From positions 4,868,468 to 4,932,467 of the forward strand of contig RPFO01000079.1 of assembly GCA_009746045.1 (NCBI GenBank): 64,000 nucleotides of DNA, written 5' to 3'. Source of the stretch: Mesostigma viride (Eukaryota; Streptophyta; Mesostigmatophyceae; Mesostigmatales; Mesostigmataceae). Position 1 is the stretch's first letter; every line of letters begins with the position of its first letter. Below are positions 33,425 to 44,447 of this stretch, in pieces. The notes under the pieces are model-generated. The model worked only from the letters and a program-made list of their open reading frames with translations, made no database searches and was not told where the DNA came from. The translations under genes and the position numbers were made by a program.

Positions 33425-35299
33425 TCACTCATCAAGCGCACGTATATTGCGTCACATGGGTGGCAATAAAACAACCTTCAACCCCTAGAAACTGATTGGG
33501 AGGGCATCCAACCTTGTCTCACTGCCTCAAGTGGTCAGGCCACAACAAGTTCTCTGAATCATGGCGACACCTAACTGTGAGTGCTAAATGATTCTTGGTT
33601 TCAATGTGCTGCCCCTCACAGTTTGGACCCTAAACCCTTGCCTAGTACGTTGCAACACTTATTACACGCTGTCAACACAACAAGACACAGAACATGTCCC
33701 ATTGGGGAGCCACGGAGTAATGGCATTGCCGCAGTAAATGCCAAAGTGAATGCTAAATACATCGACCCCTAGTGTAGGAATAATTAATTGGTACTCTTGT
33801 GCACATGCATGGCTGCCAAAATGAATTAACCCACGCAGATGGATACTTGTTTACAGAAGTTATACTTTGAATACGTCGTCGTGTAAACCAACGCCCTTCG
33901 CCCTAGGCTACACCGTTCACATTAAGCGCATGTATATGAGTATGAATATGCATCGTGTGCTGTTGCTTCAAGCTTGTTCCTATACACAATCACACCGTAA
34001 CAGAAACTGGCGTTCATCCAATACAGAAAACGCCCGCCACAAATTCCAAGCAGGATCTGAGCGTAGGCTTGGCCGTGATGCTGACCATATCAAGCAACTA
34101 TCAATTACTGGCAAGCAATGGCGACCGTAATGACAATCACCAGCACGCAGCACCTGCTAGAAGAAAAAATCCAGCAACTACTAGCAAAAGTCAGGTGGGT
34201 GACACGTGCCAGGGGTATGCAGCCAAGATCAAACAGTGGAAAACATGGGCACAGTAGGGCTTCCCATCCCACGAACAGCCAAAGTCTCCCTTAAAAATGT
34301 GTTCTTGATGCACGTTTGATGCACGGGAGCTAATCCAAAGATGTTCCCCAAGGAAATACAGGGAGAGCCTGTGGGGAAAACAGGGGGGAAGCTGCATTGC
34401 GGGTAATGACCCACTGTATATGCTCCCGACCCGTTGCCGACGGAAAGCAAATGGTAAGAAACTACCTGGACGGTAATGATGTAATTGAAAGACGTAAGAA
34501 GCTTTCCCGAACCGACGGAAGGACGACAAAGCGCAGCGTGTAAGGCAGAGGCAGTTGCGTGTTGCTGAAAATGACGCGACCAAAACGGTTGCCGATCATG
34601 AAAAAACGGACCTCCATCCCGTTGCTGACGGAAACACAGTGTAGAGACGCGGCCTGGCTTGGAAGCAGGACAGTCGATGGAAAAACGCTAGACGAACTTC
34701 CCAACCGAAGTACTTACAAAAAAATGCAGCGGTAGAGACTGCAGCCTGCCTGCAGTGCAGGAACGCCAACCAGAAGCGAAGGGTTCCTGCGAAATAGAAG
34801 GAGACAGGCCGGAATACAGAGGGTAACGTTTATGACGTTACGACTCGAAGTGGGTAAATGGAAGTGGCCGGCTGAAAAGTCGCTGGCATTTCTGCCCTGG
34901 ATGGAAAACGTTGGGTAAGCAAATCGACCCGTTAGCAATAAAATGGGAAGAGCGCCCAGACGAAACAACCGCAGCTTACCCAAGCGAGATGAACTCTTTC
35001 TTGACAGTCGTCCATGCCAACGTCGGCCAGCCCGGGCCAGGTAGCTGCCGCGGCCATGCCGCATCAGAATTTGAATTTTGTGCCCGGCAACGTTCCTAAA
35101 ATGCAGGAATGGCTGGGCCGACGGCCGACGCGTGGCCCGTGGCCCATGGCCCGTCGCCCGTGTTTTTACGTGCCTGCGCCTGGCCTGCCTTAACGCTGTT
35201 ACGCCCGAGCGCCGCGCCCAGCCTTTGTCATGCCAGCCTTTGTCATGCCAGCCTTTGTCATCGTCTGATGAAATCAGAATCTGATGTTTAACATTACTC
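33425..35299 (-). repeat. E2 right outer TIR
   Basis: Inverted partner of 12772-14648 with only a few small indels (for example near 34830 and 34850). The outer end is CATTACTC at 35292-35299. Confidence 0.95.
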
Positions 35300-35309
35300 T
35301 CGTAGAAAA

Positions 35310-36348
35310 TTCGCCCAAGTCGGAATGTTTGTCAAAAAAATTCCCTCAAAATTTATTCAAATACTACGTGAAATGACCTTTCTTAGACATATTTTTGCGA
35401 TTTTTTTGGATTTTGTTTGGGCGGCTAAATGTACGGTCAAAGTACAGGTGGTAAGGGTACTTTTTCACGTGAAACGTGAGTTCCGGAAATGCACGACCTA
35501 GCCATGGCGGCTTGCGCCCATGCATGCAGTTTACGTTTGCGGACGATTTAGCTGGTAACTGAAACCCAGGAAATAGATTTTATATGTCCTAAAGATGACA
35601 CAAACCAATTTTTAGCTCCCGGGGATGCGATTTACCAGGTGTCGGCACTGCTCTTGCTGGAAAAAACTGCGACCAGGCAGGTTGACGGAATTGATGACTA
35701 AATTTACTTTACGGTGCAGTTCGAAGGGTTTATATGCTTCTTTCTACTTATTATCATGCATGTGTGTAGAATTAAGTCAGTGGCAGTAAAGATTTGATTA
35801 TTTCGACCACTCTGTCATGTCATGGTTTGTGTGCCGCAAGTGTCACTTTTGCGGGCACCGCCTGGGCCAAGATAACGCCATCCGTGCACGGTAAAGCTGA
35901 AATATCGTCACCTCATCGTTTTGTTATGTTCTTACATGAGTTTGAGCTTGCAAGGCGCTGTCAGTTTCGAATCTTGATGCGCTTTCTTGACCGTTGCCTG
36001 CCCCTCTCTAAACTGAACCCCCCATTTTTTATGATGTTACCAGGCATTTGCCTTACCCTAGTGTACTTTTGCAGTTTTTTAGGCGCTGTATGGGTTTAAT
36101 TACCTTCATAGATGTTAGTTATTCTTTTGCTACGTTCATACTGCGTGATTGTATGGCCATGGGCTGCATTGATCCAGCGTGCTTTCAAGCCTATACCGCG
36201 GGTGAGTGAAGAATCTTGGTGATAAACCACTGTCATCATGTGCCAGCAAGTATGTTGGCCATGCCATGGCAAGGCAAAACAGTGTTAGCCATCTCTATTC
36301 TTGTTAAAAACAATTGAAATATGCTTAACCTACCCATTATATTGGTGG
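35310..36348 (+). repeat. Direct repeat created by X-in-X insertion (copy 1)
   Basis: X-outer body, about 99 percent identical by eye to 36439-37441 in X-inner. Small indels (for example CTGAAC near 36005) distinguish the copies. No intact gene. A plus-strand open stretch at 35794-36012 is also present at 36923-37140. Confidence 0.9.
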
Positions 36349-36496
36349 TTAACACGTCGTTCGTCACTGCACCTATTCTTAGGACTGAGTTCAACTCAGT
36401 CGGTCCTATTCTTAGGACTGAGTTTTTGGGTTTCGTAGAAAATTCGCCCAAGTCGGAATGTTTGTCAAAAAAATTCCCTCAAAATTTATTCAAATA

Positions 36497-36730
36497 CTAC
36501 GTGAAATGACCTTTCTTAGACATATTTTTGCGATTTTTTTGGATTTTGTTTGGGCGGCTAAATGTACGGTCAAAGTACAGGTGGTAAGGGTACTTTTTCA
36601 CGTGAAACGTGAGTTCCGGAAATGCACGACCTAGCCATGGCGGCTTGCGCCCATGCATGCAGTTTACGTTTGCGGACGATTTAGCTGGTAAAACCCAGGA
36701 AATAGATTTAATATGTCCTAAAGATGACAC
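36497..36730 (-). pseudogene. X-family ORF fragment, possible piggyBac transposase remnant
   Basis: About 78 codons on the minus strand with N-V-N-C-M-H-G-R-K-P-P-W, A-F-P-E-L-T-F-H-V and K-Y-P-Y-H-L-Y-F-D-R-T-F-S. The divergent copy X' keeps the same frame with mainly conservative changes, which suggests past coding constraint. The Y-H-L-Y-F-D-x-x-F-S stretch resembles a conserved piggyBac segment. No catalytic triad is demonstrable. Confidence 0.35.
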
Positions 36731-37445
36731 AAACCAATTTTTAGCTCCCGGGGATGCGATTTACCAGGTGTCGGCACTGCTCTTGCTGGAAAAAACTGCG
36801 ACCAGGCAGGTTGACGGAATTGATGACTAAATTTACTTTACGGTGCAGTTCGAAGGGTTTATATGCTTCTTTCTACTTATTATCATGCATGTGTGTAGAA
36901 TTAAGTCAGTGGCAGTAAAGATTTGATGATTTCGACCACTCTGTCATGTCATGGTTTGTGTGCCGCAAGTGTCACTTTTGCGGGCACCGCCTGGGCCAAG
37001 ATAACGCCATCCGTGCACGGTAAAGCTGAAATATCGTCACCTCATCGTTTTGTTATGTTCTTACATGAGTTTGAGCTTGCAAGGCGCTGTCAGTTTCGAA
37101 TCTTGATGCGCTTTCTTGACCGTTGCCTGCCCCTCTCTAAACCCCCCATTTTTTATGATGTTACCAGGCATTTGCCTTACCCTAGTGTGCTTTTGCAGTT
37201 TTTTAGGCGCTGTATGGGTTTAAATACCTTCATAGATGTTAGTTATTCTTTTGCTACGTTCATACTGCGTGATTGTATGGCCATGGGCTGCATCCAGCGT
37301 GCTTTCAAGCTTATACGGGTGAGTGAAGAATCTTGGTGATAAACCACTGTCATAATGTGCCAGCAAGTATGTTGGCCATGCCATGGCAAGGCAAAACAGT
37401 GTTAGCCATCTCTATTCTTGTTAAAAACAATTGAAATATGCTTAA

Positions 37446-39523
37446 CCCTTAAACTGTACTGAGTCCGTTTTCGTGGCGCCAGTTGAACTCGCGCCACTCT
37501 AACGGACTGAGTTTGTGGCAGAACCAGGCGCCGCGCCAATAATAATTTAACGGTCAAACCTGGGGGGATCGAAAGATCTAGACGTAAGCTATGCCTGGCG
37601 CTATTCAGACCGTATTTTGGACACCTGGCCAGGGAGATATGCTTGAGCAAAGTTAGGGGGGTACCATGGTCCAACGGGACCGACGTGCATGAAAAATATT
37701 GACGCGCACGGCTATGGCGGTGCACGCAACTGACTGGTACGAGAGAATGGCTTGACATAATGGACTCAAATTTTGTAGGCATGATTTTCAAGTCCTAAAA
37801 ACGTTTTATCCCCAGCCATGGAACGTTTGAAGATGCGTAGATGGGTCATCGGGGTGCTGGTCGGCGCAGCAAATCATGTCAGCGGCCAGGCGGTGACAGT
37901 GCGAGTGCTGCATGTTGCTAGGCGGAAATTTTCGAGGTATTTGCGCATGGATAAACCTTTGACGTTGTTACCAACCAGATTTGCTAGAATTGGCAGCCAG
38001 GAAAGGCTCGAGGCTACGTCCATGAATCGGGCGTGCTGGCTCCCGCAGGAAAGGTAATCTGCTGTTCCGACCTGGTACGTTCTAGCCTCCTAGCGTGTTC
38101 CGTTAACCGTATATGGTTGTATTATCGTTTATAACTAATATCAGGGTTATAATCGAGGGCTTGTGATTGTCATTTTGTTGTTTTGCTCCCTCTACGCATC
38201 GGCTTGTCATAGTTGTGGAATACCATCAGGTCAAGCAGATTTTGGACCATGTTTGGTCGCTGTTAGCTGAGGCTGCAACGGAAATAGCGTGATAACGGTT
38301 GGTATTGGTTAGTAATATGGTAAAGGTGATTACCCAATGCTTTTCCTGGCTCAAACAGCCCGAGACAAGTTCTTTTCTGACCAGTTTTAGGCATGGCTTC
38401 TTGTTTTGCTGGCCAACGCCCACCTTCTGATTTTGCATCCATTGCATGTGACAAACATGGAGATACCCAATACCTGTTTGCATGGAAGCATTACCAACTT
38501 GTTCATTTTGTTTTCTTTATTGTTGCAAAGAACGTGGAGGTGTTTTGTCATTCATCGGGTGGGTTAGTGATGTAGCTCCTTGCCACCCCTTTGACGCGCG
38601 CTTGAGGCCTTGATTAATGAGCCTTTCACCTATTTTTTAGCATGGTCTTGTGTCTTATATGCTGGCTTATCTCAGCTTCCACGCTGGGCCAGTGGCTGGC
38701 CTCGACGACGACGACGCCCGCCGCCAGCGTGCCATGCAGCCCTTGTCAGCCCGCAGCCCGGCTGGCCGCGCATGGGCTGAGGCCAATGGCCGCACGACCC
38801 GCACGTTGGCAGCTGGCACCCAGCTGACAGGGCCTTGTAGGAGGCAGGATCTGCGCACCCAGAGGCGCAATCCGTAGTTTGGCACATAGCCAGGTAGCCC
38901 AATTGATAGTTAGCTACACCCTTGGCTAGTCTTGCGCTATGTATACCGCACGCGCGCTAGTGCCATTTTGGCCCCTTGCGGCATGTTGGCATGTGTTATA
39001 TGGCATGGTCTCTTGTTTTATCACCTGGGTATGGTGCATGATGCCCTATTGGGCATCCCTTGTTGTTTCATGCCAATTGGAATAAAGTTTTGTGTTGTTA
39101 TGCTACCATTTATACCCCTGCCAGCTGGCACCGTTATAACGGTGCCAGCTGGCTTTGGCCATTTTGTAGCTAGCGTCCACAGTTTTGTGACATTTCACGT
39201 TGTGAATGCATTGATGGCATGTCTATGATTATAATAACCTGCCTTTAAAAGGCCAGGGCCAACTGATTTGTGTAAATGGTCGATAATGCATTATATATGT
39301 CTCCAACCCCATGTGCACTGTACCCCCCTGAGGGGGGTGCTATTTTTAGCAGGTGTAGGGCATGGATATGTGACCAACCAAATTTCCCAAACATTATTTG
39401 ATATAAAAGCATCCTTGGTTCCAAGGGTGGGCCAGAAAATGTTATTTGGCTAGTTACTCTCAGGCGCACAAAGATACCCAAACTCAGTCCGTTCTCGTGG
39501 TTCGAGTTTTGACAGTTGAAGGG
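37446..39523. mobile_element. Y: 2078 bp TTAA-flanked DNA transposon with CCC...GGG ends
   Basis: TTAA lies at 37442-37445 and 39524-39527. Ends are CCCTTAAACTGT and ACAGTTGAAGGG, an inverted pair with one mismatch. Subterminal ACTGAGTCCG/CGGACTGAGT hairpins are related to those of X. The empty site GCTTAACCTACCC is present in X-outer at 36324-36336. CCC-GGG ends plus TTAA fit piggyBac-type elements well. Open stretches at 37818-38057 and 38650-38877 (the latter after a good acceptor TTTTTTAG at 38632-38639) may be exons, but I do not recognise them and no transposase is seen. Confidence 0.85.
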
Positions 39524-39551
39524 TTAACCTACCCATTATATTGGTGGTTAA

Positions 39552-40165
39552 GGCTCATAATAAAACCCTTTGTAGGTAGGTATCAATGCCCATTCCCTAC
39601 GTGCGTGCATAGGCTCTCACACATATACTAAGGTATAATATAACTGCAATATGATGATGCAAGTATGTTTTCCTGTTATGCTAGAAGGGAAATGAGTTGA
39701 TTGGCATGGTTGGTTGCCACGGTGGTGTGTAGTATGACCGCACTTACATGCTTGCACATTGCTAGCAACCTCGAAACCCATTCTTAGGGCTGGTGGTTTT
39801 TGGTGAGTTTCAGGTAGAGGCTGTGGCCAAATTGAGCCCAGTTTTTTGCCATGTTTCAAGAACTATATTGTTTACACGCCTATATTTTTTCAACATGCAT
39901 ATGGATTTTATTGAATTTTCCCAACTCGTCCTTCCACAGAAAATTGCCAAATCGCGAGCATGGGTTGACACCCTTGTAAAATTTTACATGATTTGGTCAA
40001 CATATGATTTTTTAGGCATATGCCCAAGCATTAGCATGATATTGAGTGCTCTGATGCATATCAAACATATGGGGTACCCCCCTACCCTTAATACCGCTAC
40101 ATGATCTCAAAGTTGGCATACTCAGTCCTATTTTTAGGACTGAGTTTTGACGTACGACGTGTTAA
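39552..40165 (+). repeat. X-family 3' body, copy 1 (direct repeat with 40166-40774)
   Basis: Offset is about 610 bp. Both copies end in the hairpin CCTATTTTTAGG and CGTACGACGTGTTAA. The duplication is a by-product of X-in-X insertion. Confidence 0.9.
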
Positions 40166-40774
40166 GGCTCATAATAAAACCCTTTTTTGTAGGTAGGTAT
40201 CAATGCCCATTCCCTACGTGCGTGCATAGGCTCTCACACATATACTAAGGTATAATATAACTGCAATATGATGATGCAAGTATGTTTTCCTGTTATGCTA
40301 GAAGGGAAATGAGTTGATTGGCATGGTTGGTTGCCACGGTGGTGTGTAGTATGACCGCACCTACATGCTTGCACATTGCTAGCAACCTCGAAACCCATTC
40401 TTAGGGCTGGTGGTTTTTGGTGAGTTTCAGGTAGAGGCTGTGGCCAAATTGAGCCCAGTTTTTTGCCATGTTTCAAGAACTATATTGTTTACACGCCTAT
40501 ATTTTTTCAACATGCATATGGATTTTATTGAATTTTCCCAACTCGTCCTTCCACAGAAAATTGCCAAATCGCGAGCATGGGACCCTTGTAAAATTTTACA
40601 TGATTTGGTCAACATATGATTTTTTAGGCATATGCCCAAGCATTAGCATGATATTGAGTGCTCTGATGCATATCAAACATATGGGGTACCCCCCTACCCT
40701 TACCGCTACATGATCTCAAAGTTGGCATACTCAGTCCTATTTTTAGGACTGAGTTTTGACGTACGACGTGTTAA

Positions 40775-40960
40775 GGAGGCATGAACCATCATGGCGGTGC
40801 AGGTGCACCTTGTGCACCCAGAGCAGGTGACAGTTGTACATCCTCCACCTGCAGGTTGTAGCCCTGATTGTATTACAAACCCATAGATGCCCCTTTCTCA
40901 GGGCTATGTGTTACATATGCTCCCAACGGAGCTATGATTTTAATTAATTAATTAATTAAG
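40775..40960 (+). repeat. Half-LINE 3' tail (plus)
   Basis: GTGCACC..AGAGCAGG block, hairpin CTCC-CAAC-GGAG at 40919-40930, then a (TTAA)n tail. Confidence 0.8.
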
Positions 40961-41343
40961 GCGTTCACTGGGGGTGCCTGGGAGGTCAGCCCGTTGCGTT
41001 TCCCGGCGTCCGGTGAGACGGTCGAGAGAGCGCCAGGCCGCCTTGTGCTGGTTGGCGGCCGTGTGGCGATTGATTTCGGCGGCAAGTGTCTCCACCTCCT
41101 CCGCATGTGCGGCAGTATATGCTTGAGTAAGCCGTTCCTGGTACGGGTACAGGTCCTCCCCGCGGCGGCGGGCCAGCGCTAGCGCCAGCCGGGCGGGGCG
41201 GCAACCACCCGGGCGTCGCGCAGGTATAGAGCGGGGCTGGTCGGGCGCGGGGTTGCTCGGGGAGAAGCTTAGAGCCAAGCTCCACCGATCGCATGAACAG
41301 TTCGTAGGGTGGCGTGAGATCTACACCGCAATCTGCGTCGGCA
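40961..41343 (-). pseudogene. LINE-D ORF2 linker region, continuation beyond the LTR insertion
   Basis: The minus-strand frame contains A-W-R-S-L-D-R-L-T-G-R-R and L-P-G-T-P-S-E-R-L, a pattern common between endonuclease and RT of APE LINEs. It is the downstream continuation of 57904-59005, split by the LTR retrotransposon (duplication GGTAC). The RT itself is absent: a half-LINE tail abuts it. Confidence 0.7.
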
Positions 41344-41348
41344 GGTAC

Positions 41349-42048
41349 AGTTAACGTTCCTAGCAAACGCAATGTGAAGGATATGGTTGCAATGCAGCAA
41401 TGTGTGGATATGGTTGGAAACGGAGCTTTGTTAAAATTGGATAATGTTACAGCGCTCACACACTTGAGGCTTGTACACGCGCTTGCCAAGTCAAGGCACA
41501 ACACGTGAGGCGGGCTCGCAAGAGATCTGCCCAAATGGCACTGGCCTATTGTTTATATACTTGTGCACTGTGCTTGCTAGTCCTGAGCAACCTAAGAGGT
41601 ATGCTCAGTAATAACACTCCCGGTACAGTATTCACTACCTGTACAGCGCCCAGTTCCTATACAGTAGGTCTGCCATACAGGCACAGTGACCACAGAGTAC
41701 AGTCACCACAGTGATTATTGCATCTGCACCTAGAAGTCCAGGACTAGGCCTGCGGTACCACCAGACCACAGGTTAAGGTTCCTATTTCCTGCGTACGACG
41801 TATTAACCCAATACCGTCGTAGGTTCAGCACCTAATTCCTGTCAGCCCAGGAATTACTGTCGACCCCATATGTCGTCGGCAAATATTCACGTCCGACTTA
41901 GAAGAACAGCCGGCTCGCGCTCGCGCGCGACCGGGAAGTCGGAACGCCATAACTTTCTTGATACTTGTCGGAATGAACTCGTTCCGGTGCCGCTGGAATC
42001 GCAGAGATATGCCGAATCAGGATCACGCCAATGCGCTTGGCGTTAACT
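41349..42048 (-). repeat. 3' LTR
   Basis: Direct repeat of 57203-57898 with roughly a dozen differences by eye. The ends are AG...CT, not the usual TG...CA. Confidence 0.93.
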
Positions 42049-42855
42049 CCAATCCTTTCTTTTCTTGAGCTGTAGCAGCTCACACAAGTCTACATACAAA
42101 CACACACAATGGGTACTGGACATCCTCCCCGACTACAAGTCACAACCCACTGGGCATGACAGCCAGCTTGGATTCCTGGACATCCTCCCCGACTACAAGT
42201 CACCACCCACTGGGCATGACAGTCAGCTTGGATTCCTTATTATATGTACATAGCACCCATACTGGTTCAGGAGCACAAACAAATTACAATGAGTCCCTAT
42301 CCCTTCACGGGAGGCTCGTTGTGTTACCCATGTACAAGAGGTTGGCCAACTGTGGCAGCCCATAGGTGTTCAGCTAAGAACTTGAGAAGTATGTACAACC
42401 TTCAGGACCTTAGGCGAAACCCCACAGATCACCCACAACAGCTCATCAGAAAACATTGCTGACCCCCAGACGGGAGTCGGCGCCGGTCTGCTGCCCCTTA
42501 TCGAACCAGACACAACATCTACGCGAAGCACATGCAAAACACAAGCTCCCATACTCGTTCCAACCGTGGAAAATCAGGGGACCTGTCGCCACCTCACCAG
42601 CATGGTGGATGGGTCAGCCAGTCCGTGAAACTCCGCCTTAAGACGGCACCAGGGAATCGAACCCCGCCCACAAACCACAGATCTGGGGAAACCTCAGACT
42701 GAGATGAAAACCCCAGATAGACATCTCTCCATCAGAGACAATGTCAGACATTCCCACACCAGAGACATGTCTCACCCCTCAAGGTGTGCTCAGGATTATG
42801 TACAATCAAGCTCCCAGCCTGATATCCAGAGACTTAAGCACCCAGCTCTCAGCTT
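42049..42855 (-). other. Retrotransposon 3' region, no gene
   Basis: Lies between the end of RNase H and the 3' LTR. It includes a 58 bp direct repeat with CATCCTCCCCGACTACAAG (42120 and 42180) and the purine tract next to the LTR. Confidence 0.6.
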
Positions 42856-43166
42856 TTAGACAGATAGACCGACTTGACAGTCAGCATTCATGAGCTTCCT
42901 CAGTACATTGTACTGGGCTGGGGCCTTGTGTGGCAGCTTTGTCAATGCATCAGCAGGGTTCTCCTCGCCAGGGATATGCTTCAAGTCAACCAGACTGGCC
43001 AACTCCTTCAGCAACAAATAATCCAGGTCCCGGCTTCTGGCCAGCTGCTTGTGAACAAACTGGACCATACCCATGCTGTCTGTTAGCAATAACGTCTCCA
43101 TCTGCAAGGTCCAAGGGGTAACTGAAGCCAGCTCCAGCATTAACTCCTTTATGTACAGGCTGGACT
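42856..43166 (-). pseudogene. pol RNase H, C-terminal remnant beyond Z
   Basis: The frame contains S-L-Y-I-K-E-L-M-L-E-L, L-L-L-T-D-S-M-G-M-V (a catalytic Asp region), D-Y-L-L-L-K-E and H-I-P-G-E-E-N-P-A-D-A-L-T-K. This is the standard end of copia-type RNase H and pol. It continues the pol frame that stops at the other Z junction (51617). Removing Z and one copy of its 3 bp duplication brings the two parts into one frame, which supports Z as a clean insertion. Confidence 0.88.
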
Positions 43167-43259
43167 CCCTACCAGCCATTAAGAATGTACTCCAGCACGC
43201 AAAATGTACTTCGTACCGAAGTTTGTCTTTTTATGCTGAAAATTGTCATGCATGATGTT

Positions 43260-44040
43260 TGCAACCAAAATAGACCTCGTACAAAGTTTGGTATCGATCG
43301 GACGTCATCTTGGTGACATTTGCTAGCAATAAAGGTACATTTTTGTCATTTTTTGTTAAATTAAATAGTAATAAATAGGAAACAGTACTAAATCACGTCA
43401 AACCATCATGGATATTTGCAAGCAACCTAATTACCACTAGAATAGACCATGCACAAAGTTTGGGGTCAATCTGAACTCAAAATAGTGACGTTTGCTAGCA
43501 TAAATACTGCATTTTTTGCCATTTTCAAGCATTTTGCTCAGTGTAAGCTACTAAACAATATCAAACTACGTCATAAAGCTATGAAATATTGGAAGCAACC
43601 TAAACACCACTAGATTAGACCATGGGCCAAGTTTGGGCTCAGTCTGATGTCAAAATAGTGACGTTTGCTAGCATAAATGGTGCATTTTTTGCCATTTTCA
43701 AGCATTTTGCTCAGTGTAAGCTACTAAAAATATCAAACTATGTCAGAAAGCTATGAAATGTTGGAAGCAACCTAAACACCACTAGATTAGACCATGGGCC
43801 AAGTTTGGGCCCAGTTTGATCTCAAAATAGTGACGTTTGCTAGCATAAATGGTGCAATTTTTGCCTTTTTCAAGCATTTTGGTAAGTATAGTTGCCTCAA
43901 ACTATGTCAGAAAACTGTGAATTGTTGTAAATAACCTGTTTGCCACTACATTAGACCATCCTCAACTTGTAAGGTCAGGCATAGGTAAAGGTAGTGACAT
44001 TTGCTAGCACTATATACAAGCATATTATGCCTCTTTTCGC
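43260..44040 (+). repeat. ~173 bp satellite in Z, related to the W satellite
   Basis: Units begin at 'TAGACCAT..' near 43271, 43443, 43615, 43788 and 43953. The order AGACCA, CAAAGTTTGG, TCAAAATAGTGACGTTTGCTAG, CATTTTTTGCCATTTT parallels the W satellite. The period is the same but the sequence is more diverged. Confidence 0.85.
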
Positions 44041-44440
44041 ATATACACATTAAAAATAACAAGACATCATCATATCATGGCCTTAATACAAGGTGTGCAA
44101 ATGCAAATCACACCAGATCGGATGACCAATGATGGGTGGCTGCATGCCAACACATCTACCAGGCTGCAGGGTGAGAGGCCACATCGCTACAAGACAGGAA
44201 TCCTCGCAATTGCACAACACCGCTAGTACACTGTGCACATACCCCAAGAGGATTTGGCTACAAGCCATAAAAGTTTGGCCATGCTAACACATTCTTCATC
44301 CAAGCAAAATGCAGCCTCTCCAAACTCAACTCATTGATTTAAATTCAGCTAGGCCAGGCGTGCATGCTCTACTTGCCGATAACCATGAGTAAACTTGTGT
44401 ACCACTTCATTCCATGCGCCGGTAGATGGCACCGTCTCAT
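44041..44440. other. Z spacer, no gene supported
   Basis: AT-moderate sequence without repeats or open frames of note. It may include the 3' UTR of the minus-strand gene. Confidence 0.4.
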
Positions 44441-44447
44441 CTACCAG

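Larger units (their letters stand above)
12772..35299. mobile_element. E2: 22.5 kb long-TIR DNA transposon with nested cargo
   Basis: The termini GAGTAATGTTAAACATCAG are identical at both ends in inverse orientation, and the 10 bp duplication TCGTAGAAAA lies at 12762-12771 and 35300-35309. The outer TIR (12772-14648 with 33425-35299) is nearly collinear (coordinate sum 48073), then come satellites on both sides. The left arm keeps the inner TIR part (15604-15910). The right inner part is replaced by unrelated sequence (32122-32188). No transposase is visible. Contents are half-LINE tails, LINE-A fragments, the whole element W (16815-28054) and LINE-E (28300-31300). Long TIRs and a 9-11 bp duplication are hallmarks of Mutator-like elements, so that class is suggested, not proven. 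Confidence 0.88.
36353..40161 (+). mobile_element. X-inner: X-family transposon inserted into X-outer
   Basis: TTAA lies at 36349-36352 and 40162-40165, and X-outer sequence continues on both sides (...TATTGGTGG | GGCTCATAATA...). The same junction is seen uninterrupted inside X-inner itself at 39544-39551. Terminal repeats are CACGTCGTTCGTCA and its partner, with ACTCAGTCC hairpins. It contains Y. Length without Y and its TTAA is 1727 bp. Confidence 0.92.
12686..40770 (+). mobile_element. X-outer: TTAA-flanked DNA transposon split by E2 and X-inner
   Basis: Pieces are 12686-12771, 35310-36348 and 40166-40770. TTAA lies at 12682-12685 and 40771-40774. Terminal inverted repeats read CACGTCGTNCGTCA, followed by ACTCAGTCC hairpins. 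After subtracting insertions and duplications the length is about 1.73 kb, nearly the same as X-inner (1727 bp without Y). E2 entered 86 bp from the left end and duplicated TCGTAGAAAA. X-inner entered an internal TTAA (36349-36352). TTAA duplications are typical of piggyBac and Kolobok superfamilies; the superfamily remains inference. Confidence 0.85.

Noticed and set aside
12772-35299. E2 arms as LTRs of a giant retrotransposon
   Set aside because: The arms are inverted, not direct, and no gag-pol lies in matching orientation between them.
1-35299. Large inverted repeats as pure assembly artefact
   Set aside because: Arms differ by indels and satellite lengths, and borders coincide with target duplications; long reads would still be a useful check.
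42630-42700. tRNA gene (minus) in the retrotransposon 3' region
   Set aside because: A good T-arm-like stem exists, but no matching 5' acceptor strand lies upstream.
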